The notes under the pieces were generated by a model, which was not told where the DNA came from, made no database searches, and saw only the letters and a program-made list of their open reading frames with translations. Source: Candidatus Saccharimonadota bacterium (GTDB lineage: Bacteria > Patescibacteriota > Saccharimonadia > Saccharimonadales > AQU-01). From it: 59,825 nt of DNA. The DNA is taken from NCBI GenBank assembly GCA_018499905.2, contig JAHBAU020000003.1:1-59825 (forward strand), written 5' to 3'. Positions within the stretch are counted from its first letter, which is position 1. Every line of letters begins with the position of its first letter. Positions 34,195 to 42,420 of this stretch are shown here, one piece after another. Both the position numbers and the translations under genes were made by a program.

Positions 34195-36806
34195 TTATTC
34201 TGGGCGAAAAAGGTCTTCACTTCTTTTTGGTCGCGTTGTTTCCAGGCGGTTTGCCAGTCGATCATTTCTAGTCCCTGGTTGTATGAACGTTCCATGGCTG
34301 GCGACATGCGTGGGCCGAAGAAGGCTTCGAAGTCTTCACGGAATTTAGGCGAATGGAAGGTACGCGCGGCGTAAATAGGCATTCTATAAAAGCTTAGGTC
34401 GTTGCCAAGATTCTCGTGCAGCCATTCCCAGTTTTCTTTGAGCCATTCCCAAGTTGCCGTGCGAGCATGGCGATTTAAGAAGCTGTAAGCAACCCAATAG
34501 GCAACATCTTGTAAACGAACAGTATCGCTGGTGATTTGTGCCAGCGCCTGGCTGATGATGGCCGGATCTTTGAAGCTAGTGATGGCGGCGGCTAAAGTTG
34601 TTCGTTCCTCGCTTGACGATGACTCATTGTGAAGCCGAAGTAATTTATCAAATTCTGCTTGGCCACCCTGACGAGCAACTGTACCGTATACCGTGCCGCG
34701 CAAGTCAGGGTCAATATCAAGTCCGCGGCGAACGTTCTTGCGTGACGGATTAGATTTCAAGTGCGGGGCAATATCTTCACTGTGTTCAATTGTGCTAAAC
34801 AGATCCCAGCATTTTTTGACAATTGTTGGTTCGTCAGCCGATGAAGACATGCCGAGAATAATCGGCCGCAATAAACGGTCAAAGTGCGATTCTGGTGATT
34901 TGCGGTCCCAGCCAAGTCGTTTGAGTTGTTTGGCGGTAAGCTTTAAAATAAACGGCTTCATGGCTTCACGCAGCTGTTCGTCGCCCATCACCATCCGGAT
35001 TGAACCAATTATACCGCTGATGTTATCCCAAACGGCGTAGTCATCTTCTTCGGCAAAGTTCTCGAGAAAATGCAAGGTGTCGGCGGTGTCGGCCATGCCG
35101 GCTTTGGAGGCCTCAATCAGATCGCCCAAAATACCCAGTCGGTCGGTGGCGCTTAAGTGGCCTTTCTTAACCAGTTGGCCCAACCGGGCAGTGTGTGAGC
35201 TGTTGTAGGCAACTCGATAAAAGCCGCCGTGATTACGGTTGAGTTTGAAGTCGTGGTGGTCGGCAAGCTCGTAGGTGGCTGTGGCCGCTTCAAACAGATG
35301 CGGCACAGTGCTTGATTTTGCTTGTAACGGTATTGGCCAGACTAGCGGCTCGGAAACTTTATGATGCGGGTTGGTATAGAAACGTTGTTGGCTCAGCTCG
35401 ACCTTGCCGTCGTCGACTATGGCTTTGACGATTGGAAAACCTGGCTGGCTGGTCCAGGCGGCCATAAAGGCACGCACCGGTTTTTCGGAAGCTTCTTCAA
35501 ATGCTGCCCATAGATCTTCTGTATCGGTATTGCCCCACATATGCTTGGTAAGGTAATACTGCAGTCCAGTCCGGAAAGCTTCAGGGCCAAGGTAGCTATA
35601 GAGCATATGAATGATACTAGCGCCCTTGCTGTAGCTAATGGCGTCAAAGATGGTGCGGATCTCATCAGGGTGGTCAACACGAACTTCTACCGGGTGGGTA
35701 TGCTCAAGCGCGTCCAATTTTAAGGCTTGTTGCTGCTCGTCAATAATAAACTGCGTCCACATTTTCCACTTCGGGAATAGTTCATCGACAGCCAAATATT
35801 CAATCCAGCTGGCAAAGCCTTCGTTAAGCCACAGGTCGGTCCACCAGCGCATGGTCACCAAGTTGCCAAACCACTGATGCGCCAGTTCATGGGCGACAAC
35901 CATTGCCACATACTGTTTGCTCGACAAACTGGTGTTCTGTTCATCGACAAACAGCGCATGTTCTCTAAATGTAATACAGCCCCAGTTTTCCATAGCTCCC
36001 GAGGCAAAGTCTGGCAGTGCTAACAAATCGCATTTTTCTAACGGATAATCGATGCCAAAATAATCGTTATAGTATTCCAAACAGCGAACGGCTACCTCTA
36101 GTGCAAACTTGGTATGCTCAACATTGTCTGGCGTAGCATAGGTACGTACAACGACACCTTGCTTGGTCTTCGCTTCTAGATAGCGTAGATCACCAACAAC
36201 AAAAGCTACAAGATACGTCGACATAACCGGTGTTTTGCCAAAATATGTCCGTTGCAAGTCACCTTCGGGTTTTGTGGTTTCAGCTGGCGTGTTCGACACG
36301 ACAGTATGATCGGGCCGAGCAGCAATGGATAGTTTGAATGTGGCTTTGGCTTCAGGCTCGTCAATACACGGGAAGGCTTCGCGGGCATGGTGACTTTCAA
36401 ATTGTGTGGCAATCAGCTGCTTGGCTTCGCCGTCGTGCGTGAAGTTGCAGGGGTAGACGCCCTCCATCTGCCTGGTAATTTTGCCGCTGTACTCCATGAC
36501 AATGTCGTACTTGCCGGCGGGTAGCATGGCTTCGGTGTGGAGGCGAACTTCATTAAACGAGGCATGCTGATTAATGCGGGTCACCGGGATTTCACTGTCG
36601 CCGTGCTTATCGTGTCGCACCAGTTGTGCTTTAGTGACTTTGAGACCCTTTTGATGAAACGTCAGTCGATTGGTTGGACGGCCGACTTTGCGCCCAGTAA
36701 TACGGACAACGCCAGTGAAGGTCATAGCTTCCTGGTCAAGCGTGATGTCAACGTCGTAGTGTGCTGTTTGAAACAGCTCAAACAGTCGCTTTACTTTTTT
36801 GCTCAT
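34191..36806 (-). CDS. M1-family zinc aminopeptidase (aminopeptidase N-like)
   Basis: Removes N-terminal residues from peptides. 871 residues without signal peptide, so probably cytosolic. GAMENWG near residue 270 is the exopeptidase motif. HELAH, then 18 residues, then E (in LNEGFAS) is the complete HExxH-x18-E zinc site near residues 300-323. The C-terminal half is the helical ERAP-like domain. Its peptide products could feed an amino-acid-dependent organism. GAAGGA lies just before the ATG. It is divergent from nusA. Confidence 0.95.
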   Translation of the reverse strand: MSKKVKRLFELFQTAHYDVDITLDQEAMTFTGVVRITGRKVGRPTNRLTFHQKGLKVTKAQLVRHDKHGDSEIPVTRINQHASFNEVRLHTEAMLPAGKYDIVMEYSGKITRQMEGVYPCNFTHDGEAKQLIATQFESHHAREAFPCIDEPEAKATFKLSIAARPDHTVVSNTPAETTKPEGDLQRTYFGKTPVMSTYLVAFVVGDLRYLEAKTKQGVVVRTYATPDNVEHTKFALEVAVRCLEYYNDYFGIDYPLEKCDLLALPDFASGAMENWGCITFREHALFVDEQNTSLSSKQYVAMVVAHELAHQWFGNLVTMRWWTDLWLNEGFASWIEYLAVDELFPKWKMWTQFIIDEQQQALKLDALEHTHPVEVRVDHPDEIRTIFDAISYSKGASIIHMLYSYLGPEAFRTGLQYYLTKHMWGNTDTEDLWAAFEEASEKPVRAFMAAWTSQPGFPIVKAIVDDGKVELSQQRFYTNPHHKVSEPLVWPIPLQAKSSTVPHLFEAATATYELADHHDFKLNRNHGGFYRVAYNSSHTARLGQLVKKGHLSATDRLGILGDLIEASKAGMADTADTLHFLENFAEEDDYAVWDNISGIIGSIRMVMGDEQLREAMKPFILKLTAKQLKRLGWDRKSPESHFDRLLRPIILGMSSSADEPTIVKKCWDLFSTIEHSEDIAPHLKSNPSRKNVRRGLDIDPDLRGTVYGTVARQGGQAEFDKLLRLHNESSSSEERTTLAAAITSFKDPAIISQALAQITSDTVRLQDVAYWVAYSFLNRHARTATWEWLKENWEWLHENLGNDLSFYRMPIYAARTFHSPKFREDFEAFFGPRMSPAMERSYNQGLEMIDWQTAWKQRDQKEVKTFFAQNN

Positions 36807-36840
36807 TCCTTCTAGTTTACCATATATTTACTTCTTAAAA

Positions 36841-36869
36841 TTGACTTATGTTGTAATACGCGGTACAAT
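36841..36869 (+). promoter_or_regulatory. nusA promoter
   Basis: TTGACT (36841-36846), a 17-bp spacer and TACAAT (36864-36869) make one of the best promoters in the window. The start is expected near 36876. GTACAA/TTGTAC (36863-36868 and 36875-36880) is an inverted repeat overlapping the -10 and start point, a possible operator. Confidence 0.7.
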
Positions 36870-36881
36870 TGTTGTTGTACG

Positions 36882-36909
36882 AATCCGGCCACTTGAGGTC
36901 GGATTTTTT
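36882..36909 (+). terminator. Leader terminator (attenuator candidate) in front of nusA
   Basis: A 9-bp stem (36882-36890 with 36897-36905, one G-U pair) with loop ACTTGA is followed directly by a T-run (36904-36909). It begins about 6 nt after the predicted transcription start and no plus-strand gene ends upstream, so it can only act on the nusA transcript itself. A six-codon ORF (MKSLTK, 36911-36931) and the AGGAG of nusA follow. Confidence 0.6.
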
Positions 36910-36944
36910 CATGAAAAGCCTAACAAAATGAGGAGAAAATACTA

Positions 36945-38105
36945 ATGGAACTTGATATGAAACAGCTGCTGGTAGCCGTTCGGGCAATCGCAGAAGAAAA
37001 GAACTTACCAGAAGAGACCGTTCAGGAAATTGTTGAGCAGGCTTTGGCTGCTGCCTACCGCCGTGACTATGGCGACCGTGAGCAAGAAGTTCGCGTGACG
37101 ATGAACATGAACAGTGGTGTGGTTGATGCCTATGTCAGCAAGGAAATTGTCGACACTGTCACCGATGAACGTTTTGAAATCAGCGTCAATGACGCACAAG
37201 TTATTCGCAAAAATGCCAAGGCTGGTGAAACAGTAGAGATTCACGAAAAGGTTGAAGACTTCGGTCGCGTCGCAGCGCAAACTGCAAAACAAGTTATCTT
37301 GCAACGCCTCCGTGAAGCCGAGCGAGAAATTATCTTAACTGAATACGAAGACAAAATTGGCACGATTATCAATGGGATCGTCAGCCGAGTAGAAGGCAAC
37401 ATTGTCCGAGTTGAGTTGGGTAAAGCTCAAGGTATTATGCCGCGCAGTGAGCAAATCCAAGGCGAGCGGTACTACCCAGGCCAGCGTATCAAAGTCTTCT
37501 TAAAAGATGTGGAGCGCGGTTTCCGCGGCCCGCAGCTGGTTGTCAGCCGTGGCAACAAAGACTTTATTGAATGGCTGTTCCGCGCCGAAGTGCCCGAGAT
37601 GGAGAACGGCGCCGTTGAGATCAAGGACATTGCCCGCGAAGCTGGTGTCCGCAGCAAAATTGCTGTTAACAGTACCGTTCCTGGTGTTGACCCAGTTGGT
37701 ACATTTGTCGGTGGCCATGGTACCCGCGTGAATGCTGTCATGAGCGAAGTCGGTGAACAAGAGAAAATTGACATTGTCGTCTGGGATAAAGATCCAAAGG
37801 TCTACATCACCAATGCGCTGAGCCCGACTCGTGTCACAAAGGTAACGCTTGATGAAGCCAACAAAAAGGCTGTCGTGCAGGTTCCAGAAGACCAGTTGAG
37901 CATTGCAATTGGTAAAAGCGGCCAAAACGTCCGCCTGAGCAGCAAGCTGACTGGGTATGACATTGATATTGTTTCTGACACTGATGCTGGCAGCAAGCCA
38001 CAGCCAGCAGCCGAAACCACGGTTAACAAACCAGCACCACGGCTCAAGAAGAAGGAACAGCTGGAAAGCTCGCTCCTCGAAGCCATCGAAGAACACGGGG
38101 AATAA
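36945..38105 (+). CDS. nusA: Transcription termination/antitermination factor NusA
   Basis: Binds RNA polymerase and nascent RNA and modulates pausing and termination. The 386 residues have the N-terminal polymerase-binding domain, an S1 domain (GTIINGIVSRVEGNIVRVELGKAQG) and two KH domains (VNAVMSEVGEQEKIDIVVW; QVPEDQLSIAIGKSGQNVRLSSKLTG). There are no C-terminal acidic repeats. The usual rimP-nusA-infB neighbours are missing. AGGAG at 36931-36935, 9 nt before the ATG, sets the start. Confidence 0.95.
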   Translation: MELDMKQLLVAVRAIAEEKNLPEETVQEIVEQALAAAYRRDYGDREQEVRVTMNMNSGVVDAYVSKEIVDTVTDERFEISVNDAQVIRKNAKAGETVEIHEKVEDFGRVAAQTAKQVILQRLREAEREIILTEYEDKIGTIINGIVSRVEGNIVRVELGKAQGIMPRSEQIQGERYYPGQRIKVFLKDVERGFRGPQLVVSRGNKDFIEWLFRAEVPEMENGAVEIKDIAREAGVRSKIAVNSTVPGVDPVGTFVGGHGTRVNAVMSEVGEQEKIDIVVWDKDPKVYITNALSPTRVTKVTLDEANKKAVVQVPEDQLSIAIGKSGQNVRLSSKLTGYDIDIVSDTDAGSKPQPAAETTVNKPAPRLKKKEQLESSLLEAIEEHGE

Positions 38106-38111
38106 ACTCGC

Positions 38112-38660
38112 ATGCCGAGACCTGAAGACTGGGAAAAGTTGGTTTCTGAAGGGTCAATTACTGCCGCATTAGGTGATATCAACCAATACGAAGATCTTAT
38201 AGTTAGGCATCTTGTCCCTGAAGAAAGATTGCCAATGCTTCACAATGCGCCATTTTCAATTACTCCGCTTGATAGTTTAATTTACCCAAAAGGCTTCAAT
38301 GGTACCATTGGAGCAGTTACCATAGAATACGCGAGAACTAATGCGGACGAATTGCCTTCAATTGGTCATCTGCCAGCAAAAATCGATGCAGTTGAGGAGG
38401 TACATATTTCTGCTCAATGTATGGTGACAGGTTACGGGGATGTAGGTACAGCAAATCTTGATGCCTGGTATGTACTAGCGTCAAATGGCTCATGGAGTGA
38501 TCCTGTTAGTTTTCCTCTCAAGCGCAAATCTATAGCAGCGTACTGGAGCGAAGGTTCAACTTACCCGGATATCATGGCTGAAGTTCGTCACGCCCCAGGT
38601 GTTGCAGGAGTGGGGAAGCAAAGAAATAACGTCGCAAGAGACATTCGGGTCCTCTACTGA
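38112..38660 (+). CDS. ORFan following nusA
   Basis: 182 residues, soluble, no recognised family and no clear catalytic motif. It has a helical N-terminus (PEDWEKLVSEGSITAALGDINQYEDL) and a beta-rich remainder. The ATG is 6 bp after the nusA stop, and no promoter of its own is seen, so it probably rides on the nusA transcript. Its composition is less Ala/Gly-rich than that of the housekeeping neighbours. Confidence 0.6.
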   Translation: MPRPEDWEKLVSEGSITAALGDINQYEDLIVRHLVPEERLPMLHNAPFSITPLDSLIYPKGFNGTIGAVTIEYARTNADELPSIGHLPAKIDAVEEVHISAQCMVTGYGDVGTANLDAWYVLASNGSWSDPVSFPLKRKSIAAYWSEGSTYPDIMAEVRHAPGVAGVGKQRNNVARDIRVLY

Positions 38661-38733
38661 CCTAACCTAATAGAGAATTCTAGATGTAAGGGTTACTAGA
38701 GTTAGTAAGTTAGAAAGAAGATATCGTGATTAA

Positions 38734-38770
38734 TTAGCACTCTTGACACCCGAGTGCCAACTGCTACAAT
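38734..38770 (+). promoter_or_regulatory. CIRCE operator and promoter of clpC
   Basis: TTAGCACTC-N9-GAGTGCCAA at 38734-38760 matches the HrcA-binding CIRCE consensus (TTAGCACTC-N9-GAGTGCTAA) with one mismatch. The spacer contains a perfect -35 TTGACA (38743-38748). An extended -10 TGCTACAAT (hexamer 38765-38770) follows after 16 bp. HrcA bound here would block RNA polymerase directly. Confidence 0.92.
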
Positions 38771-38776
38771 AGGTGT

Positions 38777-41254
38777 ATGTCGCCAGACTCACAAGATTTT
38801 CAAGACTTTATGAATCATCTCACGGAAAATGCCCGTGAGAGCATTAAACACGCAGGAGCTATTGCCCAAGGGTTTGGCAGCGCCTATGTAGGCACCGAAC
38901 ATCTGCTGCTTGGTGTGCTGGCTCAGGATACTTCCATTGGTGCCAAGATGCTTGAGGAAGCTGGTGTAACTCTCGACAAGGCCCGATTGGCCTTGAATCT
39001 TACGCCGCACACTGTTGTGATTGGTATGGGCGCCCGTGGCCTAAGCGAAACCGCCAAACTCACACTCAAGATGGCCTATGACGTGGCGCAGGATTTCTCG
39101 CAGGAATTCTGTGGAACCGAGCATATTTTATACAGTATTTTAAGCCAAAAAAACGCTCGGGCGACTGAACTTCTCAAAAATATGAATGTTAACGTTGATC
39201 AGTTGGTCGATCAGCTAGAGCAGTTTTTGAACCGGCAACAATTTGAAGACAATGACCGGGTGGGTACACGTACTCGCTCGCGTGGTAATAAGCGCAAAAG
39301 CGCGCTCGATTTCTTTGGAACTGATTTGACGGCGCAAGCACGGTCTAACAAGCTTGACCCTGTAGTTGGCCGTGATAATCAGATCAAACGAGTGATTACC
39401 ATTTTGAATCGAAGGACCAAAAACAACCCAGTATTGATTGGCGAGCCAGGCGTTGGTAAGACGGCTATTGTTGAAGGTCTAGCCCAACGGATTGTGAATG
39501 AAGAAGTGCCTGATTCCTTACTAGACAAGCGAATTGTCATGTTGGATCTGGCGGGCATGATTGCCGGTACCAAATATCGTGGCGAATTTGAAGAACGACT
39601 CAAAAAAGTCATGGCCGAACTAGAAGGCGATAAGCAGACCATAGTCTTCATCGATGAGCTGCACCTGATTGTCGGTGCCGGAGCCGCAGAAGGCGCCATG
39701 GACGCCGGCAATATTTTGAAGCCAGCACTGGCAAGAGGCAAGATCCAGGTTATTGGTGCCACCACGACTGCCGAATACACCAAACACGTTGAAAAAGACG
39801 CGGCTTTAGAACGCCGTTTCCAGCCGATTCAGGTACCCGAAACAACGCCGCCAGAGACGCTGGCAATTCTTAAGGGACTTCGGCGTCATTATGAGAGTTT
39901 TCACGGGGTTAAAATCAGCGATGAAGTACTAGAGGACACTGTTGCCTTGGCCAAACGCTACATCAATGACCGATTTATGCCCGATAAGGCGATTGATCTG
40001 CTTGACGAGACTGCGGCGCATTTACGGGTTGATCGCGGAAAAACACCACCAGAAGTACGCAAGCTGCAAAAAGAGCTGAAGCTGGCTAACGTTCGCATTG
40101 AAGAAGCTGTTGACGCTGAAGATTATGAAAAGGCGGCCCAGGCCAAGACCCGTGCTAGTCAGATCCATGAACAATTGAAAAAGCTGCAAGAGGGCAACAA
40201 GACAAAGAACAGCCTAACCATGACTAGCGAAGATATTGCTGATGTAGTGGCGCGCATGACTGGTGTGCCGGTCACGAAAGTCATCCGCTCCGAGGCAAAA
40301 TATCTCCTTAACCTTGAGAAGAATTTAAGCCGACACGTGATCGGCCAAGATGAAGCAGTTGCTGCGGTAGCTAAAGCAATTCGCCGCAACCGTATGGGCA
40401 TCAGCAGTGGACAAAGGCCAATTGGGTCATTCATTTTTCTTGGCCCAACCGGCGTTGGTAAGACGGAACTTGCACGGGTTCTGGCCAAAGAATTCTTTGG
40501 CAGTAGTGAGGCGTTGGTAAAAATCGACATGAGTGAATTTGGCGAACACCATACCACCTCTCGGCTAGTTGGTGCCCCCGCAGGCTATGTTGGCTACGAT
40601 GATGGTGGTCAGCTGACAGATAAGATTCGCCGACAGCCATATAGCGTGGTGCTGTTTGACGAAATTGAAAAAGCTCACCCAGAAGTATTTAATATGCTGT
40701 TGCAGATTTTGGAAGACGGCGTCTTAACAGATGCGAAAGGTCGCAAAATTGACTTTACCAACACGGTGGTCATTATGACTAGTAACATAGGCGCTGCTAA
40801 GCTGCAAAAAGAGGCTGCATTCGGCTTCCAAGCTCACAGCAATACAGACTACAATGATCTTGACAAACTGCATTCACAAAACCGCGACAAAGTTGAAGAT
40901 GAGCTGAAGAAAATGATGCGCCCAGAACTACTCAACCGAATCGACAAAGTCCTCGTGTTCCGCGCTTTGACGAAAAAGGATGTCTTGAAGATCTTGGATC
41001 TGCAAATCAATGAGCTCAAAGACAGACTGCAAAAACATGGTATTGGCCTTGTGGTCAGCCCAGCTGCCAAAAATCATTTACTAGAAACAGGCTATGATTC
41101 GCATAACGGCGTCCGTCCGATGCGCCGGCTGCTACAAGACACTATAGAAGATCACGTTGCCATGGAGCTGCTCGAGAACAACTATGCCAAAGGTGATATT
41201 GTGCAAGTTGGAACAAAAGGCAAGTCACTCAATTACTCTTCGGCCAAAGAATAA
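38777..41254 (+). CDS. clpC: ATP-dependent Clp protease ATPase subunit ClpC
   Basis: An AAA+ unfoldase of 825 residues that feeds substrates to ClpP. An N-terminal double Clp repeat (residues 1 to about 150), Walker A1 GEPGVGKT at 222-229, a UVR-like middle segment near residues 435-470 (EEAVDAEDYEKAAQAKTRASQIHEQ), and Walker A2 GPTGVGKT near 557 identify ClpC rather than ClpB. EAAFGFQ near residue 680 may be the ClpP-docking loop. The ATG is 6 nt after the -10, so the mRNA should start at the A of the ATG. Confidence 0.94.
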   Translation: MSPDSQDFQDFMNHLTENARESIKHAGAIAQGFGSAYVGTEHLLLGVLAQDTSIGAKMLEEAGVTLDKARLALNLTPHTVVIGMGARGLSETAKLTLKMAYDVAQDFSQEFCGTEHILYSILSQKNARATELLKNMNVNVDQLVDQLEQFLNRQQFEDNDRVGTRTRSRGNKRKSALDFFGTDLTAQARSNKLDPVVGRDNQIKRVITILNRRTKNNPVLIGEPGVGKTAIVEGLAQRIVNEEVPDSLLDKRIVMLDLAGMIAGTKYRGEFEERLKKVMAELEGDKQTIVFIDELHLIVGAGAAEGAMDAGNILKPALARGKIQVIGATTTAEYTKHVEKDAALERRFQPIQVPETTPPETLAILKGLRRHYESFHGVKISDEVLEDTVALAKRYINDRFMPDKAIDLLDETAAHLRVDRGKTPPEVRKLQKELKLANVRIEEAVDAEDYEKAAQAKTRASQIHEQLKKLQEGNKTKNSLTMTSEDIADVVARMTGVPVTKVIRSEAKYLLNLEKNLSRHVIGQDEAVAAVAKAIRRNRMGISSGQRPIGSFIFLGPTGVGKTELARVLAKEFFGSSEALVKIDMSEFGEHHTTSRLVGAPAGYVGYDDGGQLTDKIRRQPYSVVLFDEIEKAHPEVFNMLLQILEDGVLTDAKGRKIDFTNTVVIMTSNIGAAKLQKEAAFGFQAHSNTDYNDLDKLHSQNRDKVEDELKKMMRPELLNRIDKVLVFRALTKKDVLKILDLQINELKDRLQKHGIGLVVSPAAKNHLLETGYDSHNGVRPMRRLLQDTIEDHVAMELLENNYAKGDIVQVGTKGKSLNYSSAKE

Positions 41255-41280
41255 TTCATCTTTCTGTCACTTAGATTTCC

Positions 41281-41415
41281 GAGTCTTAAAACCCTCTAGC
41301 GGCCGGGGTCCTGTCAGTCGGTCTACCCCTAAAATTTTTTGTAGGAACAAAAATATTTTTGGGGTTACCCCACCGACTGCCACCCCATAATTTTTTTATG
41401 GAGTTTTTAAGACTC
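41281..41415 (+). repeat. Nested inverted-repeat element after clpC
   Basis: The element is bounded by perfect 11-bp inverted arms (GAGTCTTAAAA 41281-41291, complement at 41405-41415). Inside, CAGTCGGT pairs with ACCGACTG, and CCCCTAAAATTTTT pairs imperfectly with AAAAATATTTTTGGGG. Two more small hairpins are present: GGGGTTACCCC and CCATAA/TTATGG. It probably ends clpC transcription, but is far larger and more ordered than a simple terminator. Confidence 0.65.
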
Positions 41416-41451
41416 AGGCTTAAATCTCTTGTATACTCTACGGTATAGGCT

Positions 41452-42420
41452 ATGAGGTTTATACGTAAGTATTTTGCGACGATTACCGCTTTGTTACTTT
41501 TGGCGGTTACCGGTTGGGCTTGGCTCAACCGGCTGGCTATCTATGACTGGTTTCGCTTGCGCGATTACACCCCGCCGGCCGTAATAGTTCAACTGGCAAC
41601 CGACACCACCATGAAGGATTCGGCACGTAATTTATTCTATGTGCAGCATCCGAGTATAGAAGGTAAAACGACCTTTAATGAGCACTGTCCGCGCGGTGAG
41701 CAGACCATCGTACTCGGCTGCTATGTCTCAAAAGTCGGTATCTATATCTATGATGTGACCGATGCGCGGTTAGAGGGAATTGAGCAAGTGACGGCCGCCC
41801 ACGAGCTGCTACATGCCGCCTATGAGCGGCTTAGCAAAGCCAATAAGGATAAAATTGGGGCGAGCCTGAAGGCGACGTACCAAACACTGGGCAACGCGCG
41901 CATCACGGAAACCATCGAGCAGTACCAAGTCGCTGGCGCAGATATTACCAACGAACTGCACTCCATACTCGCAACCGAGGTCCGCAATTTACCGCCCGAA
42001 CTTGAGACGTATTACCAGCGCTACTTTACCGACCGCAGTGCGATTGTCGGCTTTTCAGAACAGTACGAACAGGCCTTTGTGGCGCTCAAAAATCAGGTTG
42101 AGGCATACGACCAAGAACTCGAAGCCTTAAAAGCACAAATTGATGCCAATGAACAAAATCTCACCGCGCAAGGGGCCGCCATTGAGGCTGATAGAGCTCG
42201 TTTAGACTCGCTGCTGGCCGCCAACCAAGTCGGAGCCTATAATGCGGCCATTCCGGCCTTTAATGCTAAGGTGCGGGCTTACAATGCGTTAGTTAATCAA
42301 ACAAAAGACCTCATTAATCAATATAACGCCAAACTGGAAGCCAGGAACGCACTGGCACTGGAAGAGCAGGCACTATTTAAAGCTATCGACAGTCGCTTAA
42401 GTACCGAGGAAACGCAGTAA
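41452..42420 (+). CDS. Membrane-anchored HExxH protein with coiled coil (putative metalloprotease)
   Basis: 322 residues: N-terminal membrane segment (about 8-28), then an extracytoplasmic domain with H117-E-L-L-H121 in VTAAHELLHAAYERL, the gluzincin-type zinc motif. E168 in TNELHS is a candidate third ligand. A long heptad-like helical region follows (residues 205-315). No family is recognised with certainty. The promoter is a TATACT at 41432-41437, and no Shine-Dalgarno is seen. Its stop overlaps the radA start by one base (TAATGG), so it is likely co-expressed with radA. Confidence 0.72.
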   Translation: MRFIRKYFATITALLLLAVTGWAWLNRLAIYDWFRLRDYTPPAVIVQLATDTTMKDSARNLFYVQHPSIEGKTTFNEHCPRGEQTIVLGCYVSKVGIYIYDVTDARLEGIEQVTAAHELLHAAYERLSKANKDKIGASLKATYQTLGNARITETIEQYQVAGADITNELHSILATEVRNLPPELETYYQRYFTDRSAIVGFSEQYEQAFVALKNQVEAYDQELEALKAQIDANEQNLTAQGAAIEADRARLDSLLAANQVGAYNAAIPAFNAKVRAYNALVNQTKDLINQYNAKLEARNALALEEQALFKAIDSRLSTEETQ

